64,000 bases of DNA from Gemmatimonadota bacterium (lineage in GTDB: Bacteria > Gemmatimonadota > Gemmatimonadetes > Gemmatimonadales > Gemmatimonadaceae): assembly GCA_021298835.1 (NCBI GenBank), contig JAJTHG010000015.1:1-64000 (forward strand), given 5' to 3'. The notes beneath the pieces are model-generated. The model did no database searches. It worked only from the letters and a program-made list of their open reading frames with translations, and was not told the DNA's origin. The position numbers were made by a program, and so were the translations under genes. Each line of letters opens with the position of its first letter. Position 1 is the first letter of the stretch. Positions 32,396 to 41,725 of the stretch are shown piece after piece.

Positions 32396-33826
32396 ATGCC
32401 GTCACGCCGCACGTTCGTCCGCCAGATGGGGATGGGGCTCGCCGCCTCGTCCGTCGCTGCCGAAGCGCTCGCCGCCGAATCGCTCGCTGCCGAGCGTGGC
32501 CTCGCCGGCCGTCCGGGCGATTCGGACCGCCTGCTCGTCGAGAACCCGCACCATCCCGCACCCGCACCGGTGGGGACGGACCGCCTCCCTCTCGCGTGGT
32601 ACCGGGCGCAGTCGCGACGGCTGCGCGAGCAGGCCCGCGCCCGCGGGGTGGACGCGATCCTGCTGCAGAGCGACGTGAACCTCGTGTACTTCACCGGGTG
32701 CTTCCGCGGCAGCGGCGAGCGCACGACGTGGGCGCTGCTCCCCACGAACGAGGCGGACACGGTGTACTGGTTCTCCCCGGCGATCGACCGGGACCTCATC
32801 ACGTCGTGGTGGTGCACGGAGAACACCTACTATTTCTGCTACCCGCACGCCGAGGGGGCCTTCCCGAACCGCGGGGAGCTGCCGGCGGGACGCACGCCGC
32901 GCGTGGACCTCTGGGCGTGGGTGCTGCAGCACCTCGCCGACCGCGGGCTCGGCGGCAAGGTGATCGGCCTCGACCGCGAACTGGTGCCGTCGGCCCAGCG
33001 CACCTTCGACCGCATCCTCCCCGGGGCGACGGCAGCGGATGTGAGCGACCTGTGCCTGCGGATGCAGGTCATCAAGACCCCGGAGGAGATCGCGCTGACC
33101 CAGCGGGCCTACCGGTACTTCGACCGCGTGCACGCCTTCGCCCGCGACTACCTGCTCGAGCACGGCCCCCGCACCACGGACTACCAGGTGGGCCAGGCGC
33201 TTTCGCAGTTCGGCATCAACCTCATGATGCGCGACGTGAAGCGCGACGGCCGCCCGCACAGCGCGGTGGGCATGGAGGTCACGGGCCACTACGTGCGCAC
33301 GGGCGTCGCGACCGCCTACCCGCATCCCAACCAGTTCTTCCACGCCCCGATCCGCCGCGGGCAGCCCGTGTACGTGAACTGCGACATCCTGCTGGGGGGC
33401 TACGGCGGCGAGGGCTACCGCAACTACGTCCTCCTGCCGTCCACGCCCGCACACGACCGCATGTGGCAGGTCGTCGCCGACACGGTGCAGATGATCGTCG
33501 AGGAGGTGAAGCCCGGGGTCACCTGCTCGGACGTCGCGCGGAAGGTCCACGCGTACCAGATCAGGCAGGGGATGCAGGAGTACATCTACCACCGCCCCGG
33601 CCACGGGCAGGGGCAGAACTTCGTCGGGCACCAGCCGCCGTTCCTCGCCCTCGGCGACCATTCGGTGATCGAGGAGGGGATGACCTTCTCCGTGGAGCCG
33701 GGGCTCTACGACGAACGCCACGGGATCGGCATCAACCCGAGCGACCGGCTGGTGGTTCTCAAGGACCGCGCGGTGCTGATGAGCCGCATCCCGTTCACGA
33801 AGGAATGGAGCTACCTGAAGGTCTGA
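32396..33826 (+). CDS. Tat-exported M24/creatinase-like hydrolase
   Basis: A 476-residue protein with a twin-arginine signal (SRRTFVRQMGMG), a creatinase N-terminal domain (DAILLQSDVNLVYFTGCFRG) and a pita-bread C-terminal domain. Several M24 metal ligands look changed: the DxGxxxxGYxxD region reads VNCDILLGGYGGEGYRNY with Glu where the second Asp is expected, and the final Glu region reads VVLKDRAVL. HGQGQNFVGH and FSVEPGLYD remain. The site thus looks more like creatinase than a metal aminopeptidase. ATG 32396 begins the Tat signal. An MFS carrier follows 40 bases downstream. Confidence 0.85.
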   Translation: MPSRRTFVRQMGMGLAASSVAAEALAAESLAAERGLAGRPGDSDRLLVENPHHPAPAPVGTDRLPLAWYRAQSRRLREQARARGVDAILLQSDVNLVYFTGCFRGSGERTTWALLPTNEADTVYWFSPAIDRDLITSWWCTENTYYFCYPHAEGAFPNRGELPAGRTPRVDLWAWVLQHLADRGLGGKVIGLDRELVPSAQRTFDRILPGATAADVSDLCLRMQVIKTPEEIALTQRAYRYFDRVHAFARDYLLEHGPRTTDYQVGQALSQFGINLMMRDVKRDGRPHSAVGMEVTGHYVRTGVATAYPHPNQFFHAPIRRGQPVYVNCDILLGGYGGEGYRNYVLLPSTPAHDRMWQVVADTVQMIVEEVKPGVTCSDVARKVHAYQIRQGMQEYIYHRPGHGQGQNFVGHQPPFLALGDHSVIEEGMTFSVEPGLYDERHGIGINPSDRLVVLKDRAVLMSRIPFTKEWSYLKV

Positions 33827-33866
33827 GCCGCCCCGCCCATCGCCGCCCCATCCGAGCCCACGCCGC

Positions 33867-35111
33867 GTGTCCGCCTCGTCCGCTCCTTCCGATGCCGCCT
33901 CTGCCGCACCGTCGCGCGCCGGCCCCGTCGTGCTGCTGTGCTTCGCGGCCGTGCTCATCTCGTACCTCGACCGGACCAACATCTCGGTCGCGGCCATCGC
34001 CATGCAGGAGGACCTCGGCTGGGACGAGGCGACCAAGGGCATCGTCCTCTCGTCGTTCTTCGTCGGGTACGTCCTGCTGCAGGTGGTGGCGGGCACGCTC
34101 GCCAACCGCTTCGGCGGTCGCATCGTGCTGGGGGCGGCGGTGCTGTGGTGGTCGGCCTTCACGGCGCTCACCCCGCCCGCGGCGGCGGCGTCGTTCGGGC
34201 TGCTCATCGCCGCGCGGATCGCGCTCGGGCTCGGCGAGGCCGCCGTCTTCCCCGGCTCGATCAACATGATCGGGCGTTGGGTGCCGGCCGCGCAGCGCTC
34301 GCGGGCCGTCGCGCTGTTCTCCAGCGGCCTGTCGGTGGGCACGGTGATCGCCCTGCCCCTGACGGCGTGGATCGTCCGCACGTGGGGCTGGCCGACGAGC
34401 TTCTACGCGTTCGGCGCGCTCGGGATCGTGTGGGCGGTTGCCTGGTTCGTGCTGGTGCCCGAGGGGCGAGGCGTCGTCGAGGAGGCGACCGGGCCGAACG
34501 ACGTGCCGTGGCGACGGATCTGCTCGACGCCGGCGGTCTGGGCGATCGTCGCGAGCCACTTCGCGCACAACTGGGCGCTGTACCTGCTGCTCGCGTGGCT
34601 GCCGAGCTACTTCAAGTCCACGTTCGGCGTGTCGCTGAGCAGCGCCGGGTGGCTCTCGGCGGCGCCATGGCTCGTGAGCTTTCTGGTGGCGAACGCGGGG
34701 GGCGTGGTGGCCGATCGCGCCCTGCGCGCGGGGCGAAGCGCGACCGCCGTCCGGAAGGCCCTGCTGACCGCGGCGTTCCTCGGCGGTGCCGGCTTCCTGC
34801 TGCTGCTGCCGTTCGCCACCACGCCGGGCATCGCCCTGCTGCTGACGTGCGGCACGACCAGCGCACTCGCCCTGTGCATCGCCGGCTTCGGGCCCAACGC
34901 CTTCGACATCGCGCCGAAGTACGCCGACGTGATCTGGGGGATCACGAACACCGCCGGCACGCTGCCCGGGATCATCGGGGTCGCCGTCACCGGGTTCCTC
35001 GTGCAGCGCACGGGGTCCTACGACGCGCCGTTCCTGGTGACGGCGGCCCTCTGCGTGGCGGGGGCGATCACGTATCGTGCGATCGGGTCGGGGGAGCGGC
35101 AGATCGACTGA
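33867..35111 (+). CDS. MFS transporter, anion:cation symporter type
   Basis: A 414-residue MFS carrier with about 12 membrane helices, starting at GTG 33867. Helix 1 carries ISYLDRTNISVAAIAM, the classic anion:cation symporter (ACS) opening, followed by the loop LANRFGGRIVLG and GLGEAAVFPGSINMIGRW, also typical of ACS carriers for organic anions such as hexuronates, phthalate or small peptides. It directly follows the exported creatinase-like gene and probably imports that enzyme's product. No regulator site was seen. Confidence 0.9.
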   Translation: MSASSAPSDAASAAPSRAGPVVLLCFAAVLISYLDRTNISVAAIAMQEDLGWDEATKGIVLSSFFVGYVLLQVVAGTLANRFGGRIVLGAAVLWWSAFTALTPPAAAASFGLLIAARIALGLGEAAVFPGSINMIGRWVPAAQRSRAVALFSSGLSVGTVIALPLTAWIVRTWGWPTSFYAFGALGIVWAVAWFVLVPEGRGVVEEATGPNDVPWRRICSTPAVWAIVASHFAHNWALYLLLAWLPSYFKSTFGVSLSSAGWLSAAPWLVSFLVANAGGVVADRALRAGRSATAVRKALLTAAFLGGAGFLLLLPFATTPGIALLLTCGTTSALALCIAGFGPNAFDIAPKYADVIWGITNTAGTLPGIIGVAVTGFLVQRTGSYDAPFLVTAALCVAGAITYRAIGSGERQID

Positions 35112-35189
35112 CGCGACGGCTGAAACCGGGGTGGAGGACCGCCCGTACGCTGGCATCGTCCCGGCGTCCCTCCCCCTTCCCACCGGCCC

Positions 35190-36086
35190 ATGTCGCTCCG
35201 CATCGAAGGACTCTCCAAGACCTATCCCAACGGCGTTCACGCGATCCGCGATATCTCGCTCACGATCGCCCCGGGGATGTTCGGACTCCTCGGGCCCAAC
35301 GGCGCCGGCAAGTCGTCGCTCATGCGGACGATCGCCACCCTGCAGCCCCCCGACGCCGGGAGCATCCACTTCCACGACATCGACGTCCTGCGCGAACCCG
35401 ACCGGCTCCGCGCCCAACTCGGCTACCTGCCGCAGGAGTTCGGGCTCTACCCGAACATGCCGGCCGAAGCGGTGCTCGACCACTTCGCATCGCTCAAGGG
35501 GGTGGCCGACCGCAGCGAGCGGAAGGCGCTCGTTGACCGCCTGCTGCACCAGGTGAACCTGCATGCGGTGCGCGGCAAGAGCGTGGGCGGCTTCTCCGGC
35601 GGCATGAAGCAGCGGCTCGGGATCGCCATCGCACTCGCCGGGAGCCCGCGGCTCCTGATCGTGGACGAGCCCACCGCCGGCCTCGACCCGACCGAGCGCA
35701 ACCGTTTCCTGAACCTGCTCGCGGACGTCAGCGAGGAGGTCGTGGTGATCCTCTCCACGCACATCGTCGAGGACGTACGCGAGCTCTGCTCGCAGATGGC
35801 GATCATCAATCAGGGGACCGTCATCGTGCAAGGCGCCCCCCAGCGCATCCTCGACGAGGTCCGCGGCCGCATCTGGCGGCGCACCGTGCCGCGCTCGCAG
35901 GCGGAGGACTACAAGGCGAGGTACGAGGTCATCTCCGCGCGGCTCGCCGCCGGCAGCACCGTGCTGCACGTCTATGCCGAGTCCGCCCCGGGCGACGGCT
36001 TCGAGGCCGTCGAACCGGTGCTCGAGGACGTGTACTTCCACCGTCTCGCCGCCGCCGGCGGCGGCCGCGTCCCGGTGGAGGCCTGA
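35190..36086 (+). CDS. ABC transporter ATP-binding protein
   Basis: A 298-residue ABC ATPase. GLLGPNGAGKSSLMR is Walker A, GGFSGGMKQRLGIA is the signature, LLIVDEPTAGLDP is Walker B, and ILSTHIVED contains the switch His. A C-terminal extension of about 70 residues (after residue 225) follows, as in ATPases that serve ABC-2 permeases. Its stop overlaps the start of the permease/peptidase fusion (TGATG), so the two are coupled and form one complex. Confidence 0.94.
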   Translation: MSLRIEGLSKTYPNGVHAIRDISLTIAPGMFGLLGPNGAGKSSLMRTIATLQPPDAGSIHFHDIDVLREPDRLRAQLGYLPQEFGLYPNMPAEAVLDHFASLKGVADRSERKALVDRLLHQVNLHAVRGKSVGGFSGGMKQRLGIAIALAGSPRLLIVDEPTAGLDPTERNRFLNLLADVSEEVVVILSTHIVEDVRELCSQMAIINQGTVIVQGAPQRILDEVRGRIWRRTVPRSQAEDYKARYEVISARLAAGSTVLHVYAESAPGDGFEAVEPVLEDVYFHRLAAAGGGRVPVEA

Positions 36087-39000
36087 TGTTCCGCCACCTG
36101 TTCGCCTTCGAGCTCCGGAGCCATTTCCGGCGCCCCGTCACGTGGCTCTACGTGGCGATCATGTTCCTGCTCGCCTTCTTCGCGGTCAGCACCGACGCGA
36201 TCCTCATCGGGGAGTCGCTCGGGAAGGTCAAGCGGAACAGCCCCTTCGCGCTCGCGCAGCTCTACGCGATCGTGCTGGCGGTCGGCCAGATCATCACCAG
36301 CGCCCTCGTGGGCACGACGGTGCTCCGCGACGTGGACGTCGGGGTGCACGAGCTGCTCTTCACGACGCGGCTCACCCGGCGGGGCTACCTCGGCGCGAAG
36401 TACCTCGCCGCCTTCCTCGCGATGCTGCTGGTGTTCTCGGCGCTGCCGGTGGGGGCGCTGATCGGCACGGTCATGCCCTGGGTCAACGCCGAGACCCTGC
36501 AGGCGATCCGCCTCGCGCACTACCTCCACCCGTTCCTCGTCATCGGTGTGCCGGGGGTCTTCTTCCTCAGTGCGCTCATCTTCACGACCGGGACGCTCAC
36601 CCGAAGCGCGTTCGCCGTGTACGTCACGGGCATCCTCCTGCTGGTCGGCTTCGCGGTCGCGGCCAACCTCATCCGGACGCTCGATTACGACCAGCTCGCG
36701 AACCTCATCGACCCGTTCGGGATCCGCTCGATCACGCTCGAGACCCGCTACTGGACGCCGGCCGAGCGCAACGCTCGGCTCCTCCCCCTCGACGGCTTCC
36801 TGATGGCGAATCGCGCCCTGTGGGCCGGCGTGGGTGCCGTCCTGCTCGCCGCCGCCTTCCGGTTCACGCGGCTCGAGGTCGGCGCCTCGGTCGGCCGCCG
36901 CCGCAGCCGCCGCGCCGCGGCCTCGGCCGCGGCGCCGGCACCGGCGCCGGCGACACCGGTGGCGGTGCCGGTCCCCGCGGCGGTCGCCGCCGACGCGCCG
37001 CAGCCCGCCGCGACGCGCCGACCCCCGGCGTTCGCGGCCGCGTGGTGGAACGTCGCGCGCTTCCAGGCGACGGCGATGGTGCGCTCGGTTCCGTTCCTCG
37101 CGATCGCCGCCATCGGCATGATCAACACGACGATGAATGCGTGGTTCGCCGACCAGACGGGGATCAATCGCAGCTGGCCGATGAGCTGGCTCCTCGCGGA
37201 GACCGTCGTCGGCGGCAACGCGCTGTTCATGATCGTGCTCCTCACGTTCTACGCGGGCGAACTGGTGTGGCGCGAGCGCCAGCTCCGCGCCGACCAGGTC
37301 GTGGACGCGGCGCCCGTCCCCACGGCCGCGCTCCTGCTGGGCAAGTACGCGGCGATGCTCGCGGTCCTGCTCACCTACACCACCGCCGTGATGCTCGCCG
37401 GGATGATGGTGCCCTTCCTCAAGGGCTTCCCGGTCGTGGACGTCCCGGTGTACCTGCTCCACACGTACCCGTACGACTTCCCCGGCTGGATCGTGATGAC
37501 CGCGCTCGCCTTCCTCGCGCAGGCGCTCGTCCCGCGGAAGCCGATCGGGCACGTGGTCGTCATCCTCGTCTTCGTCGGCAACCTGGCGATGCTGAACCTC
37601 GGTTACACGCACCGGCTGCTGCAGGTCGGGGCATCGCCGGCCCTCACGTGGACCGACCTCAACGGGACCGGCGACGCCCTGCCGGGGTTCGTGCTGCTGC
37701 ACGGCTGGTCCTTCTCGCTCGCGGTGCTCCTGCTGGTGGCGGCCTACGTGGCGTGGCCGCGCGGCACCGCCGCCGCCCCGTGGCGCGCACGGCTCGCGAC
37801 GCGCTTCTCCGGCCGCGCCCGTCTGGCGGCGGCGGGTGGCGTCGCCGGGATGGCGGCCTTCGGCGGGACGTTCTTCTACAACGCGAACATCCTGAACTCC
37901 TACGCGCCCCGGAAGACGCGCGAGAAGATGCAGGCCGCCTACGAGCGCCGGTGGCGCCCGCTCGAGACGCTCCCCCTGCCGAAGGTGGTCGCGACGAGCC
38001 TCGACGTGGATCTCGTCCCGTCCCGGCGGACGGCGCGGCTCTCGACGCGCTACACGATGGTCAACCGATCGGCACGCGCGATCGACAGCGTGATCGTGAA
38101 CGTGACGACGGACGATGCCGGGCTCGCGGCGACGCTCGACACGCTCGCCTTCGACCGCGAGGCCACCCTGCTCGCCGCCGACACGACGTTCGGGGTGCGC
38201 CTGCTGCGGCTGGCCCGGCCCCTCGCGCCCGGCGACACGATGCGCCTGCACGTGGTCCAGCGGCTCGCTGCCCGCGGGATCCCGAACGGCGAGCCCGATC
38301 GGGCCCTCGTGCGCAACGGCAGCTTCCTCAATCGGGAGCGGTTCCCCTCGCTCGGCTACAACCGGGAGATCGAGCTCGACAGCGACGAGCTGCGGCGGAC
38401 GCACGAGCTCCAGCCGGCGCGGCGCGCGTTGCCCCGGACGGACACCCTTGCCCTGCAGCGCCAGTTCTTCATCGCGGACGCGGACTACGTGGCCTTCGAC
38501 GCCACCGTCAGCACCGATCCCGACCAGATCGCGATGGCGCCGGGCTACCTCCAGCGGGAATGGACCGAGGGGGGACGCCGGCACTTCCGGTACGTGATGG
38601 ACGCGCCGATCCCGAACTTCTTCGCGGTGCTTTCCGCACAGTGGACGGTCACGCGCGGCACCTGGGAGGGCGTCCCCATCGAGGTGTACCACCACCCCGC
38701 GCACCGCTTCAACGTCGCGCGCATGATCGAGGCATCGCAGGCGTCGCTGGCGATGTACAGCCGCGAGTTCGGGCCGTACCAGCACCGCCAGTTGCGCATC
38801 ATCGAGTTCCCGCGCTACCAGGGGTTCGCGCAGTCCTTCCCCAACACGGTGCCGTACTCCGAGGGCATCGGCTTCGTCGCGCGCGTGGACAGCACCGACG
38901 TCGAGGACACCGACCTGCCGTACTTCGTCACGGCGCACGAGATCGCGCACCAGTGGTTCCCGTACCAGCGGATGCCCGCCGAGGTCGAGGGGGCGCAGAC

Positions 39001-39718
39001 GCTGTCGGAGGCGCTGTCGGAGTACGCGGCCCTCGTCGTCACGGCGCGCAAGCACGGGCTGCCGTTCACGCAGAAGTTCCTCCGGGCCGAGCTCGACGGC
39101 TACCTGCGCGGGCGCGCGCGGGAGACCCGGGGCGAGCGGCCGCTGACGCGGGTCGATCGCGAGAGCTACGTCTGGTACCAGAAGGGGTCGCTCGCGTTCT
39201 TCGCCCTCCGCGAGCTGATCGGCGAGGCCGCGCTGCACGGCGCGATCCGCGCGTTCCTCGACGAGGGGCGCTTCTCCGGCCCGCCGTACGCGACGACGTT
39301 CGACCTGATGCGGCACCTGACGGCGGCGACGCCGGATTCGCTGCGGTACGCGTTGACCGACTACTTCGACACGATCACGCTGTGGGACGTGCGGGCGGAC
39401 AGCGTGACCAGCCGCAAACGGCCGGACGGGCAGTACGAGGTGACGGTCGTGGCGTCGGCGCAGAAGCTGCGCGCCGACTCGCTCGGGAACGAGACGACGG
39501 TGCCGATGGCCGACTACGTGGACGTCGGGGTCTTCGACACCCCGGCCCCGGGTGCGCGACTCGGCGCCCCGCTCGCGATCCGGCGGGTAAAGGTGTCCTC
39601 GGGGACGAGCCGCCACGTGTTCGTATTGTCGAAGGCGCCTGCGCGGGCGGGAATCGACCCCTACACGCTGCTGATCGACCGCAACCCGGGGGACAACACG
39701 CGGGAGGTCAAGGACTAG
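36086..39718 (+). CDS. ABC-2 permease fused to M1-family metallopeptidase
   Basis: A 1210-residue fusion. Residues 1-270 and about 330-570 are two ABC-2-like membrane blocks of six helices each, separated by an Ala/Pro/Arg-rich linker (about 272-315). From about 620 the protein is extracytoplasmic with an M1 (gluzincin) fold: HEIAHQWFPYQRMPAEVEGA begins at about residue 951 and contains the HExxH zinc site. The third ligand Glu comes in LSEALSEYAALV, one residue further on than in classic M1 enzymes, as is usual in these fusions. It probably couples substrate movement to cleavage, or senses peptides. Similar fusions are known in Bacteroidota and Gemmatimonadota. Confidence 0.9.
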   Translation: MFRHLFAFELRSHFRRPVTWLYVAIMFLLAFFAVSTDAILIGESLGKVKRNSPFALAQLYAIVLAVGQIITSALVGTTVLRDVDVGVHELLFTTRLTRRGYLGAKYLAAFLAMLLVFSALPVGALIGTVMPWVNAETLQAIRLAHYLHPFLVIGVPGVFFLSALIFTTGTLTRSAFAVYVTGILLLVGFAVAANLIRTLDYDQLANLIDPFGIRSITLETRYWTPAERNARLLPLDGFLMANRALWAGVGAVLLAAAFRFTRLEVGASVGRRRSRRAAASAAAPAPAPATPVAVPVPAAVAADAPQPAATRRPPAFAAAWWNVARFQATAMVRSVPFLAIAAIGMINTTMNAWFADQTGINRSWPMSWLLAETVVGGNALFMIVLLTFYAGELVWRERQLRADQVVDAAPVPTAALLLGKYAAMLAVLLTYTTAVMLAGMMVPFLKGFPVVDVPVYLLHTYPYDFPGWIVMTALAFLAQALVPRKPIGHVVVILVFVGNLAMLNLGYTHRLLQVGASPALTWTDLNGTGDALPGFVLLHGWSFSLAVLLLVAAYVAWPRGTAAAPWRARLATRFSGRARLAAAGGVAGMAAFGGTFFYNANILNSYAPRKTREKMQAAYERRWRPLETLPLPKVVATSLDVDLVPSRRTARLSTRYTMVNRSARAIDSVIVNVTTDDAGLAATLDTLAFDREATLLAADTTFGVRLLRLARPLAPGDTMRLHVVQRLAARGIPNGEPDRALVRNGSFLNRERFPSLGYNREIELDSDELRRTHELQPARRALPRTDTLALQRQFFIADADYVAFDATVSTDPDQIAMAPGYLQREWTEGGRRHFRYVMDAPIPNFFAVLSAQWTVTRGTWEGVPIEVYHHPAHRFNVARMIEASQASLAMYSREFGPYQHRQLRIIEFPRYQGFAQSFPNTVPYSEGIGFVARVDSTDVEDTDLPYFVTAHEIAHQWFPYQRMPAEVEGAQTLSEALSEYAALVVTARKHGLPFTQKFLRAELDGYLRGRARETRGERPLTRVDRESYVWYQKGSLAFFALRELIGEAALHGAIRAFLDEGRFSGPPYATTFDLMRHLTAATPDSLRYALTDYFDTITLWDVRADSVTSRKRPDGQYEVTVVASAQKLRADSLGNETTVPMADYVDVGVFDTPAPGARLGAPLAIRRVKVSSGTSRHVFVLSKAPARAGIDPYTLLIDRNPGDNTREVKD

Positions 39719-39889
39719 GGTGCGGCCACTCACAAGCGTACGCGCGGCGTCCCGGATGCGTCCTGTGGGGTTCGGGTCGCCGGCGCGGCGACGGCGAGCG
39801 CGGCGTGCTGACGGATCGGCAGAGGCGGCAGGCGGAGTGACGTCCAGCCGGGCGACTGATGCCGGCAGTCGGGGCACAGCCCCCGCTGC

Positions 39890-40915
39890 CTACGGGATCG
39901 CCAGGTAGCCCCAGACCCCCTCGAAGAGCGGCGCCCCCGATGTCGCCCGTGGCGTCGCCGCGTCCACCACCGTCGCGCCGTGGAACGCAGCTGCCAGCGC
40001 GGGGGTCGCCCGTGTCGTCAGCCGGTGCGACCCGCCGTACGGCGCCGAGGCGGCATCCACGTTCGTGACGGCGCCGAAGACGTCGAGCCCGAGCGCGACC
40101 CAGTTCGCGCGGGCCTGCGCCTCGGGGACGAGCTGGTCCTGCTCATGGATGAACGCATACTGGCGGCTCGCCGGCGTCACGTTCGGGCGGGCGAGCCACG
40201 TTGCGGGGACGTTCGCGACCTGCCGCCAATCCGCGGGCGACGAGAAATAGACCGCGCGGTCGAGCACGACGAGCTTCGCCAGCACGCCGACATGGCCGCC
40301 CCCCTGCGAATGGCCGGCGAGCGTGACGCGCGACCAGTCCGGGTTCCCCGCCGCGAGGAACTGCCCCCACCCTTCCGTCGGGTATGTCGCGTGCAGGTGC
40401 TGCAGCAGCCTGGCGAGCCGGTTCACGATCGCGTTGGCCGGCGTCACCACCAGCCGCGGACTCGTGTTGGTCCCTGTGATGACCTCTCGGCGAACGTCCC
40501 AGAAGCACTCCGCGTCGGTGTCGTCGCCGCAGAGGACGCCGACCGCCGTCGAGTTCGGGTACGTGAGCCCGACCGCGTGGTAGCCGCGCCCCGCCATCGT
40601 CGCGAGGACGAGCTGCTGCATCGTGGGCACCGCCCCCGTCCCGGGGAGGAAGACGAACAGCTTGCCGCGGGCCGCACCCGACGGACTGGGGTTGATCGCG
40701 ACGTGCGGGTCGTTCGCGACGTCGATCGCCGCGTCGGTGACCGACGGGACGACCTGTCGCACGACGGACGGCGGCGGTGTCGGGGGCGTCGGGGCGGTCG
40801 GCGTGTCGCGGGCCGTGCCGGCACAGCCAAGGAGCGCGAGCACGAGACGCGGCCACGTGGCGCGCACGGCCTGCAGGTGAGGCGTCGCGCTCGGTGGCGC
40901 GTCAGTCGCGGGCAT
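39890..40915 (-). CDS. Alpha/beta-hydrolase-type lipoprotein
   Basis: A 341-residue protein with a lipoprotein signal (LVLALLGC) and a Thr/Pro-rich linker. The catalytic domain shows KLFVFLPGTGAVPTMQQLV, a GRGYHAVGLTYPN strand, the nucleophile elbow VTLAGHSQGGGHVG (GxSxG) and a late GGSHRL that may give the catalytic His; FIHEQDQLVP could contribute the acid. It is probably a surface or periplasmic esterase or amidase. The frame extends to 41014, but the signal fits ATG 40915. It stands alone on the minus strand after the M1 fusion. Confidence 0.75.
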   Translation of the reverse strand: MPATDAPPSATPHLQAVRATWPRLVLALLGCAGTARDTPTAPTPPTPPPSVVRQVVPSVTDAAIDVANDPHVAINPSPSGAARGKLFVFLPGTGAVPTMQQLVLATMAGRGYHAVGLTYPNSTAVGVLCGDDTDAECFWDVRREVITGTNTSPRLVVTPANAIVNRLARLLQHLHATYPTEGWGQFLAAGNPDWSRVTLAGHSQGGGHVGVLAKLVVLDRAVYFSSPADWRQVANVPATWLARPNVTPASRQYAFIHEQDQLVPEAQARANWVALGLDVFGAVTNVDAASAPYGGSHRLTTRATPALAAAFHGATVVDAATPRATSGAPLFEGVWGYLAIP

Positions 40916-41255
40916 CTTCGAATCTCGTTCGCTGCCGGGCCGACCGCGAGGCCATGCCATGGGATTCCGCCGGCGTGGATCGGAACGTCCGCACCGCCTA
41001 CTCGATCGTCTCACGCGGCATCCGCGGCGCGAACAAGGGTATGCCCCGCTCGAGATAGCCGTGGACGACGTCGAGTCGCCAGGTCGGGCTCCGTGCGTCG
41101 TCTTCGGTCAGCAGGCCGTGGGGAAAGCCGCCACGTGGACGCGATGTGCTCCCTCGCGGCGACGATCGCGCCTGACGCGCCCTCCCGCGGTGAGACGGGG
41201 CCGAGCCTTCGCGGTACGACAGGGTGAGGCGACGTCGCCTCGGCCGCCGCCAGCG

Positions 41256-41669
41256 CTACCGTCGCCCCTCTGCCTCGACGTGCCGCCGGAAGTTCTCGAG
41301 GATCGCCTGCCAGCCGTCGCGCTGCTGTTCCGCGGGATGCACCGACTCGGCGTCGAACGTCACCGTCACCGATACGCCGCCGTCCTCCTCGAGGAACTCC
41401 ACGAGCCCCGCGCGGTCCCCGAAGGTGTACTCGATCACCCGGTGCGGCTCGATGCGCGTGTAAACGCCGGAGAAGTCGAAGCCGACGGAGCCGTCCCTGG
41501 CCTCCATGCGTGACGAGAACGTCCCCCCGGGGCGCAGGTCCACCGTGGAGGCGGTCGTGTGCCAGTCGGGGGAGGCCGCGTTCCACGCCATGATGTCGGC
41601 GGGCGTCGTGTAGGCGCGCCAAACCTCGACCAGCGGGGCAGCGACGCGGGTGGAGACGGTGAGCTTCAT
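41256..41669 (-). CDS. SRPBCC (AHSA1-like) protein
   Basis: A 137-residue single-domain protein of the activator-of-Hsp90-like SRPBCC type. KLTVSTRVAAPLVEVWRAYT opens the fold, followed by IMAWNAASPDWHT, the DLRPGGTFSSRMEARDG hairpin, RVIEYTFGD, and GWQAILENFRRHVEA in the C-terminal helix. Such proteins bind small hydrophobic ligands or act in stress responses; function here is unknown. ATG 41669 is used; ATG 41675, two codons upstream, is equally possible. It lies 56 bases after the large propeller lipoprotein gene on the same strand. Confidence 0.85.
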   Translation of the reverse strand: MKLTVSTRVAAPLVEVWRAYTTPADIMAWNAASPDWHTTASTVDLRPGGTFSSRMEARDGSVGFDFSGVYTRIEPHRVIEYTFGDRAGLVEFLEEDGGVSVTVTFDAESVHPAEQQRDGWQAILENFRRHVEAEGRR

Positions 41670-41725
41670 GCCCATCGTACGCGCGGGCGGGCGGGGGCGT
41701 TGGGGCGGGACGCTCCCGCCCCCCG

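Noticed and set aside
35972-39877. A 1301-codon open frame antisense to the ABC/M1 fusion gene, and a similar 1437-codon one at 47008-51321
   Set aside because: The translations are Arg/Glu/His/Asp-rich with no domains. They are shadows caused by GC bias opposite real genes.
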